A stretch of 23,721 nt of DNA, from assembly GCA_910577765.1 (NCBI GenBank), contig CAJTOV010000046.1, positions 1 to 23,721 of the forward strand, read 5' to 3'. The stretch is from an uncultured Lachnospiraceae bacterium (GTDB lineage Bacteria > Bacillota > Clostridia > Lachnospirales > Lachnospiraceae). The position numbers were made by a program, and so were the translations under genes. Below, in pieces: positions 7,226 to 13,854 of this stretch (positions within the stretch are counted from its first letter, which is position 1; every line of letters begins with the position of its first letter). The notes below the pieces were generated by a model. The model was not told where the DNA came from, did not search any database, and worked only from the letters and a program-made list of their open reading frames with translations.

Positions 7226-8554
7226 TTAATAGTTCTCATTGATGAAATCATTGAGCTCCTGCTCCAGAACATTCAGCGCATCCTCTGCCGTAGTCTGGTC
7301 AAAGAACACCTTCTTGAAGGCATCGCATACCTTTTCGTCTACGGAAGCGGCATTCTTCACACGGGGCCTGGGCACGGTGTACTCGGCCTCGTCGATAAAT
7401 ACCTGGTAGCTGGGATTCATGGCAATAATGGGCTCATAATCCACATCCGTCCGGCCCGGGATACGTCCCTGCTCCGTCATGACATAATCACACTCCTTGC
7501 TGGTCAGATACCGGACAAACTCCCATGCCAGCTCCTGGCTGGCGCTGTTGGAATTGACTGCCAGGTTGTAGCCTCCCAGGCACACGGCGTTGACCTTTCC
7601 TTTGGGCATGGGCGCCAGGCCGAATTCCATATCCGGGTTGCCGGTCTCAATGTTCTTGTAAGCCCAGTCCCCGCAGATAAAGAACAGACAGTCATCGGAA
7701 ACAAAGGTGGTATAGGCCGTTGCCCAGTCAGACGCGTCCTTCATGCCTTCCGGAAATGCATGGTATTTGGTATGAAGGCCGGTCCAGAAGTGAAATGCCT
7801 CCTTGCCGGATTCGTCATTGACCGTCACCACCGGACGGTCGCCGCTGGTATCGATCACCGGGTTGCCTGCTGCCATGAACATGTTGAACACCGCATAGCC
7901 GTCCAGGCGGGTGGAGATACCTGCATACCCCTTTTCCGTAGCCAGCTTAATGTCCTCCTCCAGCTCTTCCCAGGTGGCCGGAGCTTCACTCTTGCCGATC
8001 TCTTCCAGAATCCGCTTATTGTAATACAGTCCCGTATTGTTGAAATACCAGGGCACCGAATAGTAGCTTCCCTCATACATGCCGGACTCCAGCGGACCCT
8101 GAAGGTAATCGTTGCCGGACGCTGCGATCTGCTCATCCAGGGGGATGATCAGACCCATGGCTGCCAGGTCAATGGGCCAGCCGGAGTTGTCCAGGGCCAC
8201 CACATCCGGGCCTGAGCCTGCCATGGCAGACGTGGTATATTTGCTGATCAGTTCCTTGCCGGACAACCCTTCTACGGTGATGCTGACCCCCGGGTGGGCT
8301 TCCTCAAATGCTTTTGCTGCCCGCAGAATGGCCGGATCTTCCATACCGGTAAAGGCATTGTTGACCATGACTGCCAGTTCGCCGGTCAGGTCCCCGCTTC
8401 CCTGGTCTGCAGCCTCGCTGCCGCCTGCCGCCGTCTCCTTCGGCGCCTCCTTGGCCGGTGCCTGGGTCGATGCAGGAGCTCCCCCGCCTGCACAGCCGGT
8501 GAGCACTGCGGCAGCCATCACCGCTGCCATGGAGCATGCCAGAATTTTTTTCAT
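7226..8554 (-). CDS. Sugar ABC transporter lipoprotein, extracellular solute-binding protein (family 1)
   Basis: This 442-residue precursor has a lipoprotein signal peptide (MKKILACSMAAVMAAAVLTG) with lipobox LTGC and lipidated cysteine 21. A low-complexity A/P/E/T/G linker follows. The mature domain contains the SBP_bac_1 pattern (ALDNSGWPIDLAA, YYSVPWYFNNTGLYYNKRI, FFICGDWAYKNIE and a C-terminal YLTSKEC helix). It is anchored on the outer membrane face and delivers sugar to the MalF/MalG-type permeases. I chose the ATG at 8554, which has AGGAGG eight bases upstream; a TTG nine bases earlier touches that site and is unlikely. Aromatic residues in the pocket region fit an oligosaccharide, but the substrate is not readable. 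It is the first gene of its transport operon. Confidence 0.93.
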   Translation of the reverse strand: MKKILACSMAAVMAAAVLTGCAGGGAPASTQAPAKEAPKETAAGGSEAADQGSGDLTGELAVMVNNAFTGMEDPAILRAAKAFEEAHPGVSITVEGLSGKELISKYTTSAMAGSGPDVVALDNSGWPIDLAAMGLIIPLDEQIAASGNDYLQGPLESGMYEGSYYSVPWYFNNTGLYYNKRILEEIGKSEAPATWEELEEDIKLATEKGYAGISTRLDGYAVFNMFMAAGNPVIDTSGDRPVVTVNDESGKEAFHFWTGLHTKYHAFPEGMKDASDWATAYTTFVSDDCLFFICGDWAYKNIETGNPDMEFGLAPMPKGKVNAVCLGGYNLAVNSNSASQELAWEFVRYLTSKECDYVMTEQGRIPGRTDVDYEPIIAMNPSYQVFIDEAEYTVPRPRVKNAASVDEKVCDAFKKVFFDQTTAEDALNVLEQELNDFINENY

Positions 8555-8588
8555 AAAACGCAACCTCCTTCTTGTTACTTCTCATTTG

Positions 8589-8603
8589 GATGGTTTTATT
8601 ATA
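8589..8603 (-). promoter_or_regulatory. Candidate -10 region of the sugar-binding-protein promoter
   Basis: On the minus strand a perfect TATAAT (8598-8603) lies 43 bases before the ATG. I see no good -35 hexamer 16-18 bases upstream, which is typical of activator-dependent promoters. The bases just after it, AAAACCATC, recur directly after the TACCAT hexamer upstream of the GH13 gene (12941-12955). Confidence 0.5.
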
Positions 8604-8648
8604 TTTGTTTGTTTTGTCTTGTGGAATGGTGGTTTTTCTCCGTTTTTT

Positions 8649-8690
8649 AGTCAATGTGCATTAATAATTTTCAGTTTGCACATTTTTAAG
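8649..8690 (-). promoter_or_regulatory. Candidate regulator site upstream of the binding-protein operon
   Basis: AATGTGCA (8653-8660) and TGCACATT (8677-8684) form a perfect 8-bp inverted repeat with a 16-bp gap. The block is flanked on the plus strand by AGTC on the left and TTTTTAAG on the right. The same arrangement recurs at 12973-13013 before the GH13 gene. Its position, about 45-90 bases upstream of the candidate -10, fits an activator site. The neighbouring AraC-type response regulator is the obvious candidate protein, which is inference. Confidence 0.55.
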
Positions 8691-8751
8691 GAAAATACCG
8701 GGTACCTGGATTAATTTCTGGCAGGATAACTGGATACGAGCCAGGCCCTGT

Positions 8752-11235
8752 CTACCGCACCGTCATCTCCATCAGCACATTCCGCCAGCTTTCCGGCAGC
8801 TCCAGTCCCATAAGGCCGCTGACGATTTCCTCTGTGGAAGCCCCGTTCCTAAAGCAGGTCATTACATCGTTTTTCAGCACCACACTGCCCTGGACCCGGT
8901 CCAGGAAGGCAAATACCCGTTCCGTCAGATCCTGGTTGTCCCCAGTCAGGCTGCCCCCAAGCTCCACCCGCAGCTCCCGGCCCGCCTGCTCCCCTTCCAG
9001 GATCAGGGTCAGGGTGCGGGTGTCCTTGTCATACTGCCTGGTGAAGCCTTCACTGGCCGTGACTGTCTCCACATCCCTGAACCCCCGGAAATGCAGTACA
9101 TAACGGCGGGTGGCAGGAATCACGGAAAGATCCCCCTGGGGCTTTATGGTAAACACAGCATGGTCCGGTGACCAGGACAGATCCATGGCTGTCCGCAGAC
9201 ATACCCCCTCTTCATAGGCAAAGCCTTCGCCTTCATCCTCAAACAGCTCATAATGGTTATCCCCGCCCGGGAACACATAGATCTCCAGGGTCTCCGGATT
9301 GGCGATCCGGTTGTCTCCTGCCTGGCGGGCTGCCATGGGTACCACTGCCCCGGCCTTTGCCAGGATTCCCTGGCGGTCAATGGGACGGCTTAAGACCTTA
9401 CAGATTCCGTGGGCCCCTCCCTGGTAGACGGCTCCGTCATAAAAATCGGTCCAGCATCCTTCCGGAATCCAGGTGTACTCCGATGTATAGCCGGTCTCCC
9501 TGTCCGTAGGATGGACCATGGGCTGTACCAGCAGTTCCGTGCCGAAGAAATATTCATTGCGGCAGCGGTAGCTGTCCGGTTCCATGGGATAATGATAATA
9601 TACAGGCACCACCACCGGCACCAGGTCATGGTGGCACTGATAGTTCATGGTGTAAATGTAGGGAAGCATCCGGTGGCGCAGCCGCAGGATATCCGCCGCA
9701 ATCTCATCGTATGGCCTGGGATAGCGCCAGGGCTCCTTGCCGCAGAAGGGATTGCAGTTGCTGTGGAGCCGGTTGACAGGCGAAAATGCGCCCAACTGGA
9801 GCCAGCGGATGTACAGCTCATTGTCCTTGATCCCGTTCATATGGCCGCCGATATCATGGCTCCACCAGGTATAGCCTACATTGGCCGCCGTAGCCGTAAA
9901 GTAGGGCTGGTACTGAAGGGCATTCCAGGTCACATGGACATCCCCGGAAAAGCCCATGGGATACCGGTGGCTGCCCAGCCCGCTGTACCGGGACAGCATG
10001 ACGCCCCGCTTCCCGTTACGTCTTAAGTCATAGTGGTGGTAATGGTTCAGCATCCACAGGGGGTCCAGACCCTCCACGGCGCTGACATTGCCCTGCTGCC
10101 AGTCCATCCACCAGAAATCCACGCCCCGTTCTTCCTCCGGATGGTGCAGGTATTTGAAGTATGCCTCAATAAATTCCAGATTGGTAAAGTCAAAGGGAAC
10201 CGGGAACCCGGTCTCCGGGTCCACCCCCATGGCGGCTGCCATCTCCTGGTACTGGTCCTCAAAGGCCCGGACTCCGTCTGCCGGATGGAGGTTTAAGGAA
10301 ATCCGGTAATTGTGCTTATGGAGCCAGTCCAGGAAACGTTCCGGCTCCGGGAAGAAATCCCTGTTCCAGGTGTATCCGGTCCAGCCCTTGCCGTACTTCT
10401 CCGGAATGTCCACCAGGTGCCAGTCCATATCCATGACCACCACGGAGAAGGGGATATCCAGCCGCTCAAACCGGGTCAGAAGCTCCATATAGCTTTCTTC
10501 CGTGTACTTCCAGTAGCGGCTCCACCAGTTGCCCAGCACGTACCTGGGAAGCATGGGTACTGCCCCGGACAACCGGTAGAAATCATGGATTGCCCCGAAA
10601 TAGTCCCGGCCATAGCCGAAGAAATAGGTGTCCACGGCCCCCGGCTTCCTGGGGTGCACCCATCCGTCCTCATCGAATACCAGGGAGCCTCCGTCCTCAA
10701 AGAAGGTCCGTCCGCTGGTGTCACATAAGCCCCGGCCCAGGTCCACGTCCCCGTCGCAGCGGTTGGTGGAGGTTCCGTTGGTACGCATCCGCTCCAGCCG
10801 GTTGGCGCCTACAAACCATTCCCCGTCGCACCGGTCCAGGGTGCGGGCGGTTCCCTTGAGATTGTGCTCCCGCAAAGGATCGCCGTAATCGGTCCTGCCG
10901 TAGTACCAGCGGCCGCCGTAATTGGTAAATCCGTACTTGATGTCAATGTAAAGGTGACTGGGCCCAAACGGCTGCCTGTCGTAGACCAGATGGAAATATT
11001 CCGTGTCAATCTCCAGGTATCCTTCCTGGTCCCTGACCGTAAAGGCCGGATGGTCGAAATTCCGGTTCCATACGATCTGGGTAGGGCGGTCCTCAAAGAC
11101 GCCGTCCTCTGCGTACTCCATACGGAGCATCCGGGTAGTCAGAACCGTGAAGCGGTATTTGTCACCCTGGACGACACAGGCCGGGTTGCAGCGGCCGTCC
11201 AGATTCGGCTGGAATCTTGTGTGCAGTTTTTTCAT
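8752..11235 (-). CDS. GH31-family glycosidase (probable alpha-glucosidase)
   Basis: This 827-residue protein has no signal peptide, so it is cytoplasmic. Residues 1 to about 220 form the N-terminal beta-sandwich, and a TIM barrel follows from PMLPRYVLGNWWSRYWKY. The predicted nucleophile is D378 in FWWMDWQQG and the predicted acid/base is D432 in GFSGDVHVTW. WWSHDIGGHMNG and RWLQLGAFSPVNRLH are further GH31 hallmarks. C-terminal beta domains and about 60 extra helical residues complete it. GH31 includes alpha-glucosidases, alpha-xylosidases and glucosyltransferases. The WMDWQQG form leaves the exact linkage undecided, and alpha-glucoside is favoured by the GH13 partner. The ATG lies 21 bases after the GH13 stop, with GGAG at eight bases, so the two form one operon. 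A GH13-derived transcript could read on into the transport genes, since I see no clear terminator after this gene. Confidence 0.9.
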   Translation of the reverse strand: MKKLHTRFQPNLDGRCNPACVVQGDKYRFTVLTTRMLRMEYAEDGVFEDRPTQIVWNRNFDHPAFTVRDQEGYLEIDTEYFHLVYDRQPFGPSHLYIDIKYGFTNYGGRWYYGRTDYGDPLREHNLKGTARTLDRCDGEWFVGANRLERMRTNGTSTNRCDGDVDLGRGLCDTSGRTFFEDGGSLVFDEDGWVHPRKPGAVDTYFFGYGRDYFGAIHDFYRLSGAVPMLPRYVLGNWWSRYWKYTEESYMELLTRFERLDIPFSVVVMDMDWHLVDIPEKYGKGWTGYTWNRDFFPEPERFLDWLHKHNYRISLNLHPADGVRAFEDQYQEMAAAMGVDPETGFPVPFDFTNLEFIEAYFKYLHHPEEERGVDFWWMDWQQGNVSAVEGLDPLWMLNHYHHYDLRRNGKRGVMLSRYSGLGSHRYPMGFSGDVHVTWNALQYQPYFTATAANVGYTWWSHDIGGHMNGIKDNELYIRWLQLGAFSPVNRLHSNCNPFCGKEPWRYPRPYDEIAADILRLRHRMLPYIYTMNYQCHHDLVPVVVPVYYHYPMEPDSYRCRNEYFFGTELLVQPMVHPTDRETGYTSEYTWIPEGCWTDFYDGAVYQGGAHGICKVLSRPIDRQGILAKAGAVVPMAARQAGDNRIANPETLEIYVFPGGDNHYELFEDEGEGFAYEEGVCLRTAMDLSWSPDHAVFTIKPQGDLSVIPATRRYVLHFRGFRDVETVTASEGFTRQYDKDTRTLTLILEGEQAGRELRVELGGSLTGDNQDLTERVFAFLDRVQGSVVLKNDVMTCFRNGASTEEIVSGLMGLELPESWRNVLMEMTVR

Positions 11236-11256
11236 GAAACGGTCTCCTTTTTTGTT

Positions 11257-12915
11257 TTAGTAAGAATAGATCCTTGCCTCGTAGGGTCTGAGCACCTCCC
11301 CGGCATCCGGATAGTTTGCCAGCACCAGTCTGTGGTTTCCCTTTGCCAGCTCTTCCTTCACCGCCTGGGGAAGGGGATGCTCCCGGTCATAAAAGTTACA
11401 CAGAACCAGCCATGTTTCGCTCTCATATTCCCGTTTGTAGACGATCAGGTCCGGATCATCTTCCAGAAGCTGCCGGTAGGTGCCGTAGACCATGACAGGG
11501 TGGGCTTTGCGCAGGCCCGTAAGGGTCCGGTAGAAGCGGAGCACGGACTGTTCTGCCTGTTCTTCCTGCTCCACGTTGATCTGGGGATAGTTGGGATTGA
11601 CGTGCATCCAGGGGGTTCCGGTGGTGAAACCGCCATGGGGCGCCCCGTTCCACTGCATGGGGGTGCGGTCATTGTCACGGCTGGTCTTTTTCAGGGAATC
11701 CAGGGCAGCCGCAGGGTCTGTGCCGCTTTCTACCATGGTGTGGTATTTGCCTACGGTATACTTTTCATTATAATATTCTATGGACGGAAAATCTACATTT
11801 GTCATGCCGATTTCCTCGCCCTGGTAGATGTAGACGGTGCCGGGATGGGTGTGAAGCAGCAGGGCCAGCATGGTGGCGGACTGGTAGCGGTACGTGGTGT
11901 CGTTGCCGAACCAGGATACCTGCCGGGGGGTGTCGTGGTTGGAAAGGTACTGGGTGATCCAGCCGTGCTGCTCTACCACATGGTTCCAGCGCCTCTGGAT
12001 CTCCTTGATCTCTGCTGCTGTCTTAAGCACCGGATTCTTGGCGATCTCAAAGTGGAAGACCATGTTGATCTCCTGCCGCTCCTCCTGCACATAGTCAATG
12101 GCAATGGCTGCGTCCACGTTGCCGGTCTCTCCCACCACCATGATGTCGTATTTGCTGAAGACCTTCTGGTTCAGCTCATGGAGCAGTTCATGGATTCCGG
12201 GACGGTTGGCGCACATGGTCCGGTCCACCACATAGCCGTGGATGCCTACAGGCGGTGTAGGTGGATTGGGGGAGTCGGGAAGGCCTTTGGGCTTTACCAG
12301 ACGGTTGATGGCATCCATCCGGAAGCCGTCCACCCCCAGATCCAGCCACCAGCGCATCATCCGGCACATGGCTTCTTTCAGTCTGGGATTGTCCCAGTTT
12401 AAGTCCGGCATTTTCCGGGAATAGTTGTGAAGATAGTACTCCTGGGTGGTCTCGTCATACTCCCAGGCAGAACCCCGGCCCTCGTAGAAATAGTTGCCCC
12501 AGTTGTTGGGTTCCTTCCCGTCCCTTGCCGGACGCCAGATGTAGAAATCCCGGTAAGGATTGTCCTTTGATTTGCGGGATTCCTGGAACCACACATGCTC
12601 ATCGGACGTGTGATTTAAGACCATATCCATGATCAGACGGATGCCGCGCTTATGGGCCTCAGCCAAAAGCTCCCTGAAATCCTCCAGGGTCCCGTACCGC
12701 TCATCAATACTCTGGTAATCGGAAATATCGTATCCATTGTCCACATCCGGGGACTTGTAGACAGGATTGAGCCAGATCACCGTGGCCCCCAGAGACTGGA
12801 TATAATCCAGCTTCCGGATAATCCCCCGCAGATCCCCGATTCCGTCTCCGTTGGTATCGTAAAAGCTCTTTGTGTAGATCTGGTAGACCACTGCTTCCTT
12901 CCACCATGTTTTCAT
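11257..12915 (-). CDS. GH13 alpha-glucosidase (oligo-1,6-glucosidase/maltase group)
   Basis: This 552-residue cytoplasmic enzyme starts MKTWWKEAVVYQIYTKSFYDTNGDGIGD, the usual opening of GH13_31-type glucosidases. Conserved regions are MDMVLNH (about 96-102), GFRMDAIN with nucleophile D201, VVGETG with acid/base E263, and YLSNHDTPR with D328. The domain C end (RIYSY) is intact. The residue after the nucleophile is Ala. In this family Val there goes with alpha-1,6 preference and Ala or Thr with alpha-1,4 (maltose-type) activity, so a maltase or broad alpha-glucosidase is favoured. The usual QPDLNW motif reads MPDLNW. GGAGG lies six bases before the ATG. First gene of the operon with the GH31 gene. 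Confidence 0.92.
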   Translation of the reverse strand: MKTWWKEAVVYQIYTKSFYDTNGDGIGDLRGIIRKLDYIQSLGATVIWLNPVYKSPDVDNGYDISDYQSIDERYGTLEDFRELLAEAHKRGIRLIMDMVLNHTSDEHVWFQESRKSKDNPYRDFYIWRPARDGKEPNNWGNYFYEGRGSAWEYDETTQEYYLHNYSRKMPDLNWDNPRLKEAMCRMMRWWLDLGVDGFRMDAINRLVKPKGLPDSPNPPTPPVGIHGYVVDRTMCANRPGIHELLHELNQKVFSKYDIMVVGETGNVDAAIAIDYVQEERQEINMVFHFEIAKNPVLKTAAEIKEIQRRWNHVVEQHGWITQYLSNHDTPRQVSWFGNDTTYRYQSATMLALLLHTHPGTVYIYQGEEIGMTNVDFPSIEYYNEKYTVGKYHTMVESGTDPAAALDSLKKTSRDNDRTPMQWNGAPHGGFTTGTPWMHVNPNYPQINVEQEEQAEQSVLRFYRTLTGLRKAHPVMVYGTYRQLLEDDPDLIVYKREYESETWLVLCNFYDREHPLPQAVKEELAKGNHRLVLANYPDAGEVLRPYEARIYSY

Positions 12916-12940
12916 ATGCTACCTCCGCGTGTCAATCTTT

Positions 12941-12955
12941 GATGGTTTTATGGTA
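12941..12955 (-). promoter_or_regulatory. Candidate -10 region upstream of the GH13 gene
   Basis: On the minus strand the hexamer TACCAT (12950-12955) is followed directly by AAAACCATC, exactly as TATAAT is at the binding-protein promoter (8589-8603). No convincing -35 hexamer is present, so activator dependence is likely. The assignment rests mainly on the shared context. Confidence 0.4.
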
Positions 12956-12972
12956 GCATGTTTCCGATGGGA

Positions 12973-13013
12973 AGTCGTCGTGCATTTTTATTGGGATTCT
13001 GCACTTTTTTAAG
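12973..13013 (-). promoter_or_regulatory. Candidate regulator site upstream of the GH13-GH31 operon
   Basis: On the plus strand AGTC, three bases, GTGCATT, a short gap, TGCAC, one base and TTTTTAAG appear in this order, as at 8649-8690. GTGCA (12980-12984) and TGCAC (13000-13004) are inverted repeats with a 15-bp gap (16 bp in the other copy). The site ends about 17 bases upstream of the candidate -10, so a bound protein would cover the -35 region, as class II activators do. Confidence 0.5.
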
Positions 13014-13082
13014 ATGCAGGGCTGCCCTTTTGCCGCCTCTCCGGCTGCCGGCCATGGCCCGGTAAAGCTGCTTCCGGTTTAT

Positions 13083-13133
13083 AAAACCCAGAATGGCCAG
13101 GGAACCGGCTGTTCCCTGGCCATTCTGGGTTTT
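13083..13133. terminator. Strong terminator, 23-bp perfect stem
   Basis: The 23-base arm 13083-13105 (AAAACCCAGAATGGCC...) is exactly complementary to 13111-13133, with the 5-base loop CGGCT. The stem begins with A4 and ends with T4 on both strands, so it can stop transcription either way. It lies 36 bases after the hicB stop and shields the GH13 promoter region from hicAB read-through. Confidence 0.85.
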
Positions 13134-13168
13134 GTAGTTCTGGGTTTCGCAATATTGCTGTTACGGAA

Positions 13169-13609
13169 TTAAACATGCCGGTGCACACCAAGTACATTAA
13201 TCAATGCTTCCTGCAATACTCTTGAAACATTGATCCCTGCATGTTCGGCTTCATAATTCAGCCAGCTTGGCAATGCCACATTCCTTCTTACTGTTTTTGT
13301 ATCTGTCTTACGTCTATATTCTGCAAAATCAACATCCACATAAGTAAGAATTCCTTCTGAAAAATCCACCAGTTCTGTATCCTTTTTCACTAACGCAATG
13401 GCATGATTCTGGTCAGAGGGTGCGGGAAGCGTTTCCTGATGGTCTTCCATAGAGATGCCCGTTAAACCAATCGCATCTCTTGCCATCTCAATGGCGTCTG
13501 CAAATGTTTCCCCCTCTGTAAAAATGTCCAGATCAGGAACACATACCAGAAACGGATGTCCGGACCCGTCATTTGTATTTACTATAAACGTTGGATAGAC
13601 TTGTTTCAT
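13169..13609 (-). CDS. hicB: HicB-family antitoxin
   Basis: This 146-residue protein has an N-terminal HicB_lk fold (PTFIVNTND...HPFLVCVPDLDIFTEGETFADAIEMARDAIGL) that binds and blocks HicA. Its C-terminal segment (about 105-146) contains RRNVALPSWLNYEAEHAGINVSRVLQEAL, a ribbon-helix-helix DNA-binding domain, so this is the RHH type of HicB. It lies 10 bases downstream of hicA. The AAGGGG ribosome site overlaps the hicA stop codon TAA, which suggests coupled translation. HicB probably represses its own promoter. The pair is more AT-rich than its neighbours, consistent with horizontal acquisition. Confidence 0.9.
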   Translation of the reverse strand: MKQVYPTFIVNTNDGSGHPFLVCVPDLDIFTEGETFADAIEMARDAIGLTGISMEDHQETLPAPSDQNHAIALVKKDTELVDFSEGILTYVDVDFAEYRRKTDTKTVRRNVALPSWLNYEAEHAGINVSRVLQEALINVLGVHRHV

Positions 13610-13619
13610 ATGCTTCCCC

Positions 13620-13793
13620 TTATGATAATTTCCACTTTCGCAATATCATTTTAGCCAGATTTTCATTTATCTCTTTATGCCTTGGAACCTTCTCTATATC
13701 ATTGCCTCTTCTATATATATCATGATTCCCACCATGTCTTTCAAAGACAAAGCCTGCATTTTCAAGATATCTAACCAGATCTCTTTGCTTCAT
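13620..13793 (-). CDS. hicA: HicA-family mRNA interferase toxin
   Basis: This 57-residue protein matches HicA (YcfA/double-stranded-RNA-binding-like fold): KQRDLVRYLENAGFVFERHGGNHDIYRR. The catalytic histidine is H24 in GGNHDIY, and the C-terminal half has the usual VPRHKEINENLAKMILRKW. HicA cleaves mRNA when free of HicB. I chose the ATG at 13793 because AAGGAGA lies seven bases upstream. A longer frame starting at 13820 would begin within the -10 element and lacks a ribosome site. Toxin first, antitoxin second, the usual hicAB order. Confidence 0.9.
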   Translation of the reverse strand: MKQRDLVRYLENAGFVFERHGGNHDIYRRGNDIEKVPRHKEINENLAKMILRKWKLS

Positions 13794-13838
13794 TAGTGTT
13801 CTCCTTATAATTATACACACTAATTACACAACCGTCAA
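13793..13838 (-). promoter_or_regulatory. hicAB promoter with overlapping inverted-repeat operator
   Basis: On the minus strand TTGACG (13833-13838) and TATAAT (13810-13815) are separated by 17 bases, a near-consensus sigma-A promoter. A perfect 7-bp inverted repeat, TTAGTGT and ACACTAA (plus strand 13793-13799 and 13817-13823, gap 17), brackets the -10 element and the ribosome site. That is a natural place for HicB autorepression. Only 16 bases separate the -10 from the ATG, so the mRNA leader would be about 9 bases long. Confidence 0.7.
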
Positions 13839-13854
13839 TGTGTTTATTTCTTCC

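Noticed and set aside
10864..12402. 512-codon open frame on the plus strand
   Set aside because: It is antisense to the GH13 gene and the start of the GH31 gene, whose protein motifs are unmistakable, and its own translation shows no family pattern. Similar antisense frames at 1227-2261, 4204-5436, 6195-7229, 17512-18936 and 21738-22763 were dropped for the same reason.
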